From NCBI GenBank assembly GCA_030145595.1, contig JAQYVG010000066.1, positions 1 to 13,895 on the forward strand: 13,895 bases of DNA, read 5' to 3'. Each line of letters starts with the position of its first letter. Within the stretch, counting starts at the first letter, position 1. Of this stretch, positions 1-6,284 are shown piece after piece. Under the pieces are notes generated by a model, which was not told where the DNA came from, ran no database searches, and saw only the letters and a list, made by a program, of their open reading frames with translations. This stretch comes from Desulfobacterales bacterium (GTDB lineage: Bacteria; Desulfobacterota; Desulfobacteria; Desulfobacterales; UBA11574). Both the position numbers and the translations under genes were made by a program.

Positions 1-163
1 GCAGTTCTTCTATAATTTCGATTTTGTCGACATCGCCGGCATGGATGATCAGGTCAACGCCTTTAAGGGCAGCGGTCGCTGTCGGGAGAAGCACGCCGTG
101 GGTGTCAGAGATGACACCCACGAGAAAATTTTCTTTGCTTTGCAGCTTTGTTGAAAGAATCAT
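1..163 (-). CDS. YfcE/MJ0936-type metallophosphoesterase, N-terminal part (runs off the window)
   Basis: Only the first 54 codons are inside the window, read from 163 leftwards off the edge. They carry the opening of a calcineurin-like phosphoesterase: residues 15-23 read VGVISDTHG, giving the D20-x-H22 metal ligands, and residues 38-45 read LIIHAGDV, giving the second-block metal-binding Asp44. Known members of this small-phosphodiesterase family (about 160-180 residues) bind two metal ions and hydrolyse phosphodiesters in the cytoplasm; the natural substrate is usually unknown. The ATG at 163 lies 5 bases after the stop of the thioesterase gene, so the two are probably cotranscribed. No strong Shine-Dalgarno is visible, and about 12 residues precede the conserved strand, slightly more than usual. 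The family call is firm; the substrate cannot be inferred. Confidence 0.85.
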   Translation of the reverse strand, partial: MILSTKLQSKENFLVGVISDTHGVLLPTATAALKGVDLIIHAGDVDKIEIIEEL

Positions 164-168
164 TTTAT

Positions 169-639
169 TTATTTTTTGAGGAATTTGGCAGGAAGGGGTG
201 GATCGGCCGTCAGCCCCTTGCCGGGTATTATCATAAGGGTTGATGTTCCGTGGGCCAGGATCTTGCTGCTTGCGTTTGTCACGTGGGCTTCGGAGTATCC
301 GAGAGTTCTTCCATGTTTGATTTGACGGCCTTTGGCAATCAGTTTGCCTGAGGTTGCCGGCGAAAGGTAATTCAGTTTGAGATCAACGGAGGTTGCGCCG
401 GCGTTTTGATCTTCAATTTCATAAAAAAATGCCCAGAACGCGGCAGCGTCAATTATGGATGCAAAGGCCCCGCCGTGAACAAGACCGAAAGGCTGTAAGT
501 GCTTTTGATCTAAATCTATTTCAACAACTGAAAACCCGATGCCGATATCAATAATTTTCATGGAAAGCAGTGAAAAATAGGGGGATTCATTGACGAGCGC
601 TTTAATTCTTTTAATGTATTCCGGATTTGGTTTTTTCAT
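169..639 (-). CDS. PaaI-type hotdog-fold thioesterase
   Basis: A 156-residue single-domain hotdog protein. Residues 51-57 (FGLVHGG) carry the HGG motif at the start of the central helix, and Asp64 is placed where PaaI-type enzymes keep their catalytic acidic residue. The following segments (SVDLKLNYLSP near 84-94, GRTLGYSEAHV at 110-120, ILAHGTSTLMI at 127-137) match the remaining strands of the family. Such enzymes hydrolyse acyl-CoA or aryl-CoA thioesters in the cytoplasm, often as housekeeping or aromatic-degradation enzymes. The substrate is not readable from sequence. The start is supported by AAGG five bases before the ATG. It lies 33 bases downstream of the DUF4124 protease gene and 5 bases upstream of the phosphoesterase gene, forming a likely three-gene transcription unit. 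Confidence 0.88.
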   Translation of the reverse strand: MKKPNPEYIKRIKALVNESPYFSLLSMKIIDIGIGFSVVEIDLDQKHLQPFGLVHGGAFASIIDAAAFWAFFYEIEDQNAGATSVDLKLNYLSPATSGKLIAKGRQIKHGRTLGYSEAHVTNASSKILAHGTSTLMIIPGKGLTADPPLPAKFLKK

Positions 640-672
640 AAAAGCCTTTTTAAGTCTAATACAGGATCCGGA

Positions 673-1410
673 TCAGGGTTTCCATTTAATAACACTTTTT
701 TCGAAATCGATACTATAATCAAAATTCCGCAAAAAGTCCATGCCCAGCAATCCGTTATAGCCGACTGAAGGACCTTTGTGTTTAATGATGCCCACAAGCG
801 GAAATTTCAATTTTGCAGGACCAACTTTGATGTAACTTATTTTTGCTATTTTGAAATCGAGCACTTTGCCTGATATTACTTTGGCTTCAGCCTTTTTTGT
901 CTGGGTGATATATAATTGGTCTGCGATGTGTTGATGCACCGTTGTGATCGTAGCCCCTGTGTCGAGCAGGAGTGTAGCTTCTACTTCTTTTCCTCTGTAT
1001 CCCAGTTTAACAGGCACAAGTACACGATTCCCATCAATCGCAACTTTGGTTTGCACACGTTTTAAATATTTTTCTTTTGCAATCTTCTGTTGTTGTCTTG
1101 CTTTTATCAATTCATTTTTTCTTAAAAGTTTTTCTTCAGCAGCTCGCCGCTTTCGGGTTTCCTCGGCCTTTTTTGCGTCAGTTTTCAGGTTGTCGACTTT
1201 TTCCTTTTCAGAAAGATGATCATACTTTTCCTTGTAGACGGTAATATTATTTCTGTATTCCGGCGGGATATTGCTTTGATCGTCAACAAAATGGAGCTTT
1301 CCTTCTTTATCGAGATATTTATAAAACTCGGCGGACAACTTTAAAGGGACAAGCAACGATAAGGCCAGTAATATCCATAAAAATGCCGCTGTCTTGCTGT
1401 TATATCTCAT
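673..1410 (-). CDS. Secreted DUF4124 / retropepsin-like aspartic protease
   Basis: A 245-residue protein if the start is the ATG at 1410. A longer reading begins with an ATG at 1419, but the GGAG Shine-Dalgarno touches that codon directly and sits 9 bases before the inner one, so the inner ATG is preferred. Counting from 1410: an N-terminal hydrophobic signal peptide (about 9-27, likely cut after LSA), a DUF4124 segment (about 30-53, FYKYLDKEGKLHFVDD), a charged Lys/Glu/Arg-rich probable coiled coil (about 65-118), then a single retropepsin-like domain. The catalytic Asp lies in LLLDTGA (about 147-153), and the second family signature GLLGMDFL follows at about 220-227, near the end. A single catalytic Asp motif suggests that it works as a homodimer. 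Export to the periplasm is inferred. The substrate is unknown. Confidence 0.85.
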   Translation of the reverse strand: MRYNSKTAAFLWILLALSLLVPLKLSAEFYKYLDKEGKLHFVDDQSNIPPEYRNNITVYKEKYDHLSEKEKVDNLKTDAKKAEETRKRRAAEEKLLRKNELIKARQQQKIAKEKYLKRVQTKVAIDGNRVLVPVKLGYRGKEVEATLLLDTGATITTVHQHIADQLYITQTKKAEAKVISGKVLDFKIAKISYIKVGPAKLKFPLVGIIKHKGPSVGYNGLLGMDFLRNFDYSIDFEKSVIKWKP

Positions 1411-1440
1411 TTTAGGCATCTCCAGATCAAACTCTTAACC

Positions 1441-1573
1441 GGGGCAGCGCTGGATAAATTCAGACAAAAAAACCTTTTAAATTTGAATTCATCCCGCTGC
1501 TTGTTGGAGCGCAGCGGAAATCCCGCTTATCGGGGCAGCGCGGGATGAATTCAAATAAAAAAGGAACCTTTCG
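1441..1573. repeat. Palindromic/direct-repeat element with 17-bp perfect inverted arms
   Basis: The 17 bases at 1481-1497 (ATTTGAATTCATCCCGC) are repeated exactly in inverted orientation at 1540-1556. Between the arms is a nested hairpin (CCGCTGC with GCAGCGG, 1494-1515) and the hairpin-like string CCCGCTTATCGGGG at 1522-1535. In addition, 1441-1478 is an imperfect direct copy of 1532-1571, both beginning GGGGCAGCGC and then reading (T/G)GGAT(A/G)AATTCA followed by A-rich sequence and CCTTT. The mix of direct and inverted copies looks like a REP/BIME or MITE-type intergenic element. Nothing in it is coding. Confidence 0.7.
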
Positions 1574-1582
1574 CCAAATTGA

Positions 1583-1632
1583 TCCCGCAGTCTGTGTTGC
1601 GGGAGTTATATAAAATCGCAGCACGATTTTAT
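1583..1632. repeat. Two consecutive hairpins downstream of the zinc-ribbon gene
   Basis: TCCCGCA (1583-1589) pairs with TGCGGGA (1598-1604) across an 8-base loop, and ATAAAATCG (1610-1618) pairs perfectly with CGATTTTAT (1624-1632) across a 5-base loop. They lie just beyond the stop of the minus-strand gene ending at 1652, so they could act as its transcript end. Neither is followed by a clear U-tract on either strand, so a classical intrinsic terminator is not shown. Confidence 0.5.
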
Positions 1633-1651
1633 TTTATGAAAAATTAGAAGT

Positions 1652-1930
1652 CTATTTGTCCTGCAAGAAAACCCACCACACATTGTCCTGCAAGAAAACC
1701 CACCACATATAAAGACCGAATAAGCACCACATGAACAGTAATCTGACATAGGACATCCAGTCTGTTGGCTTTTGGGCTCTCCCGTACTTGTCAATTTTTC
1801 CAACCTTCCGCTTGCACATATCGCATACTTCAGCATGAATCAGGAGATAGGCAAAACACGTATGACATTTTTTAATTGTTGGCAATCGGGGTTTGTTTTT
1901 ACTAAGTATTTTGAATGAGAATAAAGCCAT
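1652..1930 (-). CDS. Small zinc-ribbon, single-helix membrane protein (unknown function)
   Basis: A 92-residue protein starting at the ATG at 1930, where GAGGA stands five bases upstream; the open frame extends to a TTG at 1942, but that would place the Shine-Dalgarno inside the gene. Residues 22-39 hold a four-cysteine zinc ribbon, CHTC then ten residues then CDMC, followed by a basic stretch and one hydrophobic helix (about 60-80, rich in Trp, Phe and Leu). The last 18 residues are two copies of a nine-residue unit (MWWVFLQDN, VWWVFLQDK) produced by a 27-bp tandem duplication. I do not recognise the family. A membrane-anchored zinc-ribbon adaptor is the plain reading. There is no clear operon partner. 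Confidence 0.6.
   Translation of the reverse strand: MALFSFKILSKNKPRLPTIKKCHTCFAYLLIHAEVCDMCKRKVGKIDKYGRAQKPTDWMSYVRLLFMWCLFGLYMWWVFLQDNVWWVFLQDK
1656..1709. repeat. 27-bp tandem duplication inside the zinc-ribbon gene
   Basis: Two adjacent 27-base units, 1656-1682 and 1683-1709, differ at a single position. The unit length is a multiple of three, so the duplication adds nine residues in frame at the protein's C-terminus. Near-identity indicates a recent event. Confidence 0.9.
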
Positions 1931-2129
1931 CGTATTCCTCAAACCAAGCGTAAAGCGTTGTAAGCTCCTCTTAAGCCAAACTGGAGACCGTTTGTTCTAT
2001 CTCTTTTATCGTCACCATTGCTATTTTCCTTGAGTTCATTATTATCCTGAATACTGCATATAATCAAATTGATCTGTATAGATTCCAAGAGGTTTTGGCA
2101 ATCGAACAGAACACATAATGTTTACTAAT

Positions 2130-3419
2130 TTACAATTTTTTTTCCATCATTATTTCCAGCATGGTATCGTCTACTTTTGCCATACCAATTTCACTGATTT
2201 TACTTAAATGGTAAATTGTTTCTTCAGCTGTTTTGCCAACAAAACCTTCTAGCTCGGTAATACCATGATTATTTAAAGCCATATAAGCCGAGCGGATGGC
2301 CGAATCAGTTGAACTGACTACTTTTAAAGCGCATCCCCCTTTTGCACCGTCACAAAGCATACCGCCAAGATCGCTTACGAGATTATTGACAGCTAAAGTA
2401 ATTTTTGCCGTATCATTTCCTTTTTGCTGATAAACAATGGCAACGGCGGCACCTACACCGGCTGCTATGGAGCAGCCGCAAAGGGGTGATAAATCGCCGG
2501 TAAAGCACTTTACATAGCTGTTTATCAAATGGGATAAAGCAATGCTTTGAAGAATCTTTTTTTCTTTGATTTTAAAATATTTTCCAACGTTATAAGGGAC
2601 TAAAATAGCTACAATTCCCTGATTGCCGCTTCCGCCACTCGACATTGCCGGGAGATTCAGACCCGCCATTCTGGCATCTGAAGCCGAGGCGGTCAGTATT
2701 TTGCTGGAAGAAAAAATACCCTTCAACAGGTACCCCTTTTGCACTAAATCGGCAAGATAGTAACCGACCTTTTGCAGCTTTAGCCCTGCTTTGGAAATCT
2801 TCAGGTTCATATCAATGCCATGCTGTATATAGTTATAATCATCATCATCTATATGGCCGGCCAAATCAATCAACGCGGACATTTTCATTTTCTTGATTAT
2901 CGGTTTATATGCTTGCCCCTTGAATGCGGTTTCATTGTTATTTTTTTCAAAAATTGGTCGGTCATTTTTTTCAAGGCGAACAAGATTTGTGTGGCCGTTT
3001 TCAAGCACAGCTCTGGCGGAACCTTTATCGGTTTTGATCGAAACGTCAATGTATAGATCAGTTTTGGACTGATCGTAAATAACTTTTGCTTTTTTTGCCC
3101 GAATCAACGCTTTGGCCCGGCGTACCATGTTATCTTTTGTTCCTTTTAAAATCTCCATTTTCAATTCGGGTTTTTTGATTAGTGCTCCGAGAACACCGGC
3201 AATCAGATTGCCCTTTTCTCCGCCGGTATTCGGGACCGTTACCGCCAAACCATTTTTATACACTCCGGGGTCGACGATAATATTTATTGCTTTAATCCGA
3301 CCTTCGGTTTCTTTAGCGGCTATGCCGGCGGCATATGCTACCGCGATCGGCTCGGTACATCCTAAGGCAGGAAACACTTCATTTTTCAGAACCTCTTTAA
3401 AAAGATTCAACTTGCACAT
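2130..3419 (-). CDS. cyuA: L-cysteine desulfidase (CyuA/YhaM, UPF0597 family)
   Basis: A 429-residue protein of normal family length. The N-terminal ALGCTEPIAVAYA block (18-30) holds Cys21, the family's catalytic cysteine. The C-terminal half holds PLCGC (312-316) and MLCDGAKGGCALK (354-366). Cys316, Cys356 and Cys363 have the spacing of the three [4Fe-4S] ligands described for the archaeal enzyme. A Gly/Ser-rich SSGGSGNQG loop (260-268) is also typical. The enzyme cleaves L-cysteine to sulfide, ammonia and pyruvate in the cytoplasm, and the oxygen-sensitive cluster fits an anaerobe. The ATG is preceded by AAGGA eight bases upstream. The gene stands alone: a repeat element is upstream and a gap with no recognisable gene downstream. 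The related serine-dehydratase alpha fold is an alternative family label, but the cysteine pattern favours desulfidase. Confidence 0.88.
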   Translation of the reverse strand: MCKLNLFKEVLKNEVFPALGCTEPIAVAYAAGIAAKETEGRIKAINIIVDPGVYKNGLAVTVPNTGGEKGNLIAGVLGALIKKPELKMEILKGTKDNMVRRAKALIRAKKAKVIYDQSKTDLYIDVSIKTDKGSARAVLENGHTNLVRLEKNDRPIFEKNNNETAFKGQAYKPIIKKMKMSALIDLAGHIDDDDYNYIQHGIDMNLKISKAGLKLQKVGYYLADLVQKGYLLKGIFSSSKILTASASDARMAGLNLPAMSSGGSGNQGIVAILVPYNVGKYFKIKEKKILQSIALSHLINSYVKCFTGDLSPLCGCSIAAGVGAAVAIVYQQKGNDTAKITLAVNNLVSDLGGMLCDGAKGGCALKVVSSTDSAIRSAYMALNNHGITELEGFVGKTAEETIYHLSKISEIGMAKVDDTMLEIMMEKKL

Positions 3420-3434
3420 TATTTTGTTCCTTAG

Positions 3435-3615
3435 CTAGTGTCCGTCCATAAATGGCCCTTTTTGCCCTGCTCTGCGTTCTCCGCGGGTTTCCGGATGCGG
3501 CGTACAGTAGTACGCCTTACCGCAAACCCTTGTGCGGCCTTGATCAGGACAAAAATTGCTCATTTATGAATTGGAAACTAATTAGTACTCAAATTTATTT
3601 ATGGATGGACACAAG
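3435..3615. mobile_element. MITE-like element with terminal inverted repeats (about 180 bp)
   Basis: GTGTCCGTCCATAAAT at 3438-3453 recurs inverted at 3597-3612 with one mismatch, and the match extends outward a few bases (CTAG versus CTTG). Inside, a second nested pairing joins CATAAATG at about 3447 to the inverted copy near 3551-3558. A strong central hairpin (GGGTTT to GGCGTAC, 3485-3505) pairs with GTACGCC to AAACCC (3510-3529) around the loop AGTA. No ORF is present. Size, termini and internal structure fit a non-autonomous miniature element. A target-site duplication is not obvious. Its right end touches the stop codon of the membrane-protein gene. Confidence 0.65.
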
Positions 3616-4008
3616 TTAATGCTGCAACTGCGCCCCGTCCGGGTTTACCGCTCTATGAACCAACCACACCGCCAGGGCCATGGCTCCGTCTAGAACGCCG
3701 CACACAGGCGCGGCCCACGGTACTTCGTGGAACAGGGGTGTTATGAGCAAAAAAACCAACGCGATCGATTTGGCCGTGATGATCAGGCTTATTCCATTGT
3801 ATCGGAAGTATTCGATCAGGTAACCGCACGCAAGCACCACGTGAAATATACCTACTTGGCGGCCGAAAAAAATAGGGCGGATATTCTGGGGCCACCCACC
3901 GAACTTAACGGCCCAGTCGGGTATCATGAGAAATACGAGACCGATGATCAGAGTATGCAATGCCACCAGAATGATCAGTAATCGCTCATGGGTAGAGGTG
4001 AAACTCAT
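3616..4008 (-). CDS. Four-helix membrane protein of unknown function
   Basis: A 130-residue protein starting at the ATG at 4008, where AGGA lies eight bases upstream. A longer frame reaches 4122, but its extra 38 residues look non-coding and have no ribosome site. Hydrophobic segments at about 9-29, 49-66, 73-92 and 98-118 predict four transmembrane helices. The loop after helix 1 reads PDWAVKFGGW, and an invariant-looking FFGRQVGI precedes helix 2. I recall similar small four-helix proteins of uncharacterised families but cannot name one firmly. It is divergent from rdgC, and its 3' end abuts the MITE-like element. Confidence 0.7.
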   Translation of the reverse strand: MSFTSTHERLLIILVALHTLIIGLVFLMIPDWAVKFGGWPQNIRPIFFGRQVGIFHVVLACGYLIEYFRYNGISLIITAKSIALVFLLITPLFHEVPWAAPVCGVLDGAMALAVWLVHRAVNPDGAQLQH

Positions 4009-4128
4009 AAGTGTTGTCCTTTCATTTCTATGAATGGAGCTGTCATTGATACAGATATCACAAAATTTTGAAATTTTGAACCAAGAAAAGGATTTTAAGA
4101 AACTGCGGAAATAAATGGACATTTTATC

Positions 4129-4157
4129 TTGTTTAACTCAGGAGAAAAGGTTATAAG
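4129..4157 (+). promoter_or_regulatory. Possible sigma70-type promoter for the rdgC pair
   Basis: TTGTTT (4129-4134) and TATAAG (4152-4157) are separated by 17 bases in the intergenic gap upstream of the plus-strand rdgC start at 4210. The -35 match is weak and the gap is AT-rich, offering other -10-like strings (TATAAA near 4170, TATTAT near 4189), so this is only a candidate. Confidence 0.3.
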
Positions 4158-4209
4158 AATCCGCTTTCTATAAAATCGTATTGTGATATTATTTGCGGGG
4201 AAAAAATAA

Positions 4210-4824
4210 ATGGGATTACTGTCATCATCTGTTTCCATAACACGCTACAGAGTTGAAGGCGATCTGGAGAAACCGGTTATTGAAACAGTGGCCGCGGCAC
4301 TTAAAAAAAACTCAATTTCAGAAATAGATGATCATGCTTCTGAACTAACCGTTGGGTGGACTGCATTTGATAATCCCTATCAGCCCGGCTTTGAGGGTTC
4401 TTCATTTGTTTTCGGGACCCACCTGATTTTTTCACTGCGGATTGACAAAAAAAACATTCCATCAAAAATTATTAAAAAATATTGTGCCATTGAGATGGCC
4501 AAAAAAATGGAAGTAACCGGCCGGAAATACTTAGCGAAAAATGAAAAGAAAATGATAAAAGACCATGTTTTCAATCTCCTGAGCCTGCGTATTCCGGCAA
4601 CCCCAAATATTTATGATGTTTTATGGAATTATGAAGATGCCTCATTATGGTTTTTTTCAAATTTAAAAGTCGCTAATGAAAAACTCGAATCATTGTTTGC
4701 AGAGTCTATGAAGCTGAAGCTGATACGACTTTTTCCGTACACAATCGCTCAGCTGACGGCAAGTTTGTCGGATTTGGAGCTTGATGTTTTGGCCCAACTT
4801 ACTCCCGCCAAGTTTGCGGAGTGA
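4210..4824 (+). CDS. rdgC: RdgC-family recombination-associated protein
   Basis: A 204-residue protein. The N-terminus (GLLSSSVSITRYRVEG) and the block IPSKIIKKYCAIEMAKKME (83-101) followed by GRKYLAKNEKKMIKDHVFNL (104-123) line up with the RdgC core, where E. coli has a comparable LPSPVIKQ helix and a RKLKKTEKDSLKDEV stretch. GWTAFDNP (49-56) also matches the family's early Gly-Trp block. RdgC binds double-stranded DNA as a ring-shaped dimer, restrains RecA, and in Neisseria supports pilin variation. E. coli RdgC is about 300 residues, so this protein is short. The ORF that follows in the same frame probably supplies the missing C-terminal part. The start is preceded by GGGG and an A-rich spacer. 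Confidence 0.75.
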   Translation: MGLLSSSVSITRYRVEGDLEKPVIETVAAALKKNSISEIDDHASELTVGWTAFDNPYQPGFEGSSFVFGTHLIFSLRIDKKNIPSKIIKKYCAIEMAKKMEVTGRKYLAKNEKKMIKDHVFNLLSLRIPATPNIYDVLWNYEDASLWFFSNLKVANEKLESLFAESMKLKLIRLFPYTIAQLTASLSDLELDVLAQLTPAKFAE

Positions 4825-4827
4825 TAG

Positions 4828-5355
4828 ATGCTTGATGTAGCAGTCGCATATAATCGTTTTAAATTTTTGGGAGATGAGTTTTTGACATGGTTGTGGTTTA
4901 TCATTGAAAATGATCCCGGGTATTTGAAAAATGTGTCACCTGCCAAACCATCTCTTGAAATTGGGAATCGAATTGTCCTGGAAAACCGACATCAACAAAC
5001 CGTTGAAAGTATAACCATCAAGGGTGATGATGCCAACCTCGAAGAGGGAATCTTGGCCTTGCGAAAAGGCGCGGTCGTTATTGAAATGAATCTTTGCTTA
5101 AAATCAGACGATCAAGAATGGCGCTTTACAATCAAAGGAGAGAGTTTAAACATTTCCGGCTTTAAAACCCCTTTTGCGGGTCCGGTTGATACAGCGGAAG
5201 ATCTAGAAGGAGCTGCTATCGAAAAAGCTTACCTATATGATCAAGCGATTCAGCTTATTGATAATTTGTTTAAAAAATTTATAAAAACAAGAATTTCAAA
5301 CGACTGGCAGAATAAAGTTATTCCACTGATAAGAAAGTGGATATACGCGCGTTAG
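4828..5355 (+). CDS. C-terminal partner of the RdgC pair (unknown domain)
   Basis: A 175-residue protein that begins four bases after the last base of the rdgC stop. It is in the same reading frame as rdgC; the junction is simply TGA TAG ATG. GGAG six bases before the ATG, formed partly by the last rdgC codons, gives it its own ribosome site, so translation is likely coupled. Residues 13-24 read FLGDEFLTWLWF, a motif I recall following the RdgC core in single-chain homologues from other Desulfobacterota. The rest is mixed alpha/beta with a Trp/Lys-rich C-terminus and no recognised catalytic motif. The natural reading is that it acts with RdgC on DNA; this is inference from position and remembered fusions. 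Confidence 0.7.
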   Translation: MLDVAVAYNRFKFLGDEFLTWLWFIIENDPGYLKNVSPAKPSLEIGNRIVLENRHQQTVESITIKGDDANLEEGILALRKGAVVIEMNLCLKSDDQEWRFTIKGESLNISGFKTPFAGPVDTAEDLEGAAIEKAYLYDQAIQLIDNLFKKFIKTRISNDWQNKVIPLIRKWIYAR

Positions 5356-5374
5356 GTTTGCCTTGGATCCTTTC

Positions 5375-6106
5375 CTATAATTGAGGTGTTTCGCCGTCGA
5401 TACGCTCGATGTAATAAAGGGTGGCTCCTACCGGAGCAAAGGATAAAAAGATGATATTCAGGCCCGGAATCAAAAACCATAGCCCGAATCCGAGGTGGAA
5501 ACTAAGATTTTTGAGCAGAAATTTAAACCGGCTGCCGAAAGGCTCTATCCTTCTGGCCGGAATCAGGTCGGTGTTGTCCCAGGACAAAAAAATTGCCGCC
5601 GCAAGTGATGAAATGATCGTTGTGACAGGAGCCAGTGGCGTGAGCCAGCCAAGAACCATGAGTATCAGGGCAATCAGCACCGGAATTACTGCCCTGGGGA
5701 TCTCCTGTTTGAGCAGGTAGAAAAAATGCTTAAGCCATGGCATGCGTTGGGCCTCTTTTTCCTGCCCGGTAACCCTCTGCTCGGTAATCCTGGACATGGC
5801 ATCCATGATGATTACGCTGAACAGAAGCTGGGAAACAAGAAAGGAAACCACCGACGAAAGCCCCACGAGTAACAGTGCCACCAGCCATGAAACAAGATGC
5901 CACAGCCAGACGACCCAGGAACTCTCCGGCCGGCCCCATATTAAACCCAGAATCTCATGGTAGTATGAAAGGACAAGGCCGGCCGAAGCAATGGTGATAG
6001 CCACAACGACCACAAACCGGACAAGTCCTAAAAACAGCAGACTCGGCGTTTTGACCCCCAGCTTCAGTCCTTTGTAATTATATGCTATGCCGCTGAACAG
6101 ATCCAT
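5375..6106 (-). CDS. EI24/CysZ-like integral membrane protein
   Basis: A 243-residue protein with hydrophobic segments at about 22-48, 66-100, 138-160, 161-178 and 203-230. The C-terminal stretch FGLWFLIPGLNIIFLSFAPV (207-226) followed by GATLYY is typical of EI24-domain (PF07264) proteins, the family that includes CysZ. CysZ moves sulfate across the inner membrane for cysteine synthesis; many EI24 homologues have no known substrate. It is the last gene of a probable operon that starts with methionine gamma-lyase, which makes a sulfur-compound substrate attractive but unproven. No clear Shine-Dalgarno precedes the ATG. It converges on the RdgC partner gene with a 19-base gap. Confidence 0.75.
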   Translation of the reverse strand: MDLFSGIAYNYKGLKLGVKTPSLLFLGLVRFVVVVAITIASAGLVLSYYHEILGLIWGRPESSWVVWLWHLVSWLVALLLVGLSSVVSFLVSQLLFSVIIMDAMSRITEQRVTGQEKEAQRMPWLKHFFYLLKQEIPRAVIPVLIALILMVLGWLTPLAPVTTIISSLAAAIFLSWDNTDLIPARRIEPFGSRFKFLLKNLSFHLGFGLWFLIPGLNIIFLSFAPVGATLYYIERIDGETPQL

Positions 6107-6152
6107 GGCTATAGATATACTTCGGCCGCAAACAGATGTCTACCGTTTTTTA

Positions 6153-6278
6153 TTATTTGATCTCCAGGTCGACCTTGGACAGGGCAGTTTCCGGATCTGA
6201 AGCCGCATCTATAACCACCATCCATAGGCCAGAATTGGGCAAAAGGGTGCGTTTTTCAAAGGTCTCGGATCTTGACAT
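6153..6278 (-). CDS. Small 41-residue ORF between lyase and EI24 genes
   Basis: An ATG at 6278, 6 bases after the lyase stop, opens 41 codons ending in TAA at 6153-6155, 46 bases before the EI24 start. The protein begins MSRSETFEKRTLLPN, continues with a short hydrophobic run (GLWMVVID) and ends SKVDLEIK. It has no signal peptide or metal motif, and I do not recognise it. It could be a true small protein of the operon or the leftover of a larger domain. Its tight spacing favours translation; the lack of a good Shine-Dalgarno argues against. Confidence 0.35.
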   Translation of the reverse strand: MSRSETFEKRTLLPNSGLWMVVIDAASDPETALSKVDLEIK

Positions 6279-6284
6279 AGCCGA

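Noticed and set aside
1441..1573. Possible CRISPR array
   Set aside because: Only two imperfect copies with inverted arms and no regular spacers.
1606..1836. 76-codon minus-strand frame rich in cysteine
   Set aside because: A frame shadow of the zinc-ribbon gene; its apparent Cys-rich repeats come from the 27-bp duplication.
3112..3438. 108-codon plus-strand frame
   Set aside because: Antisense to the well-supported cysteine desulfidase gene.
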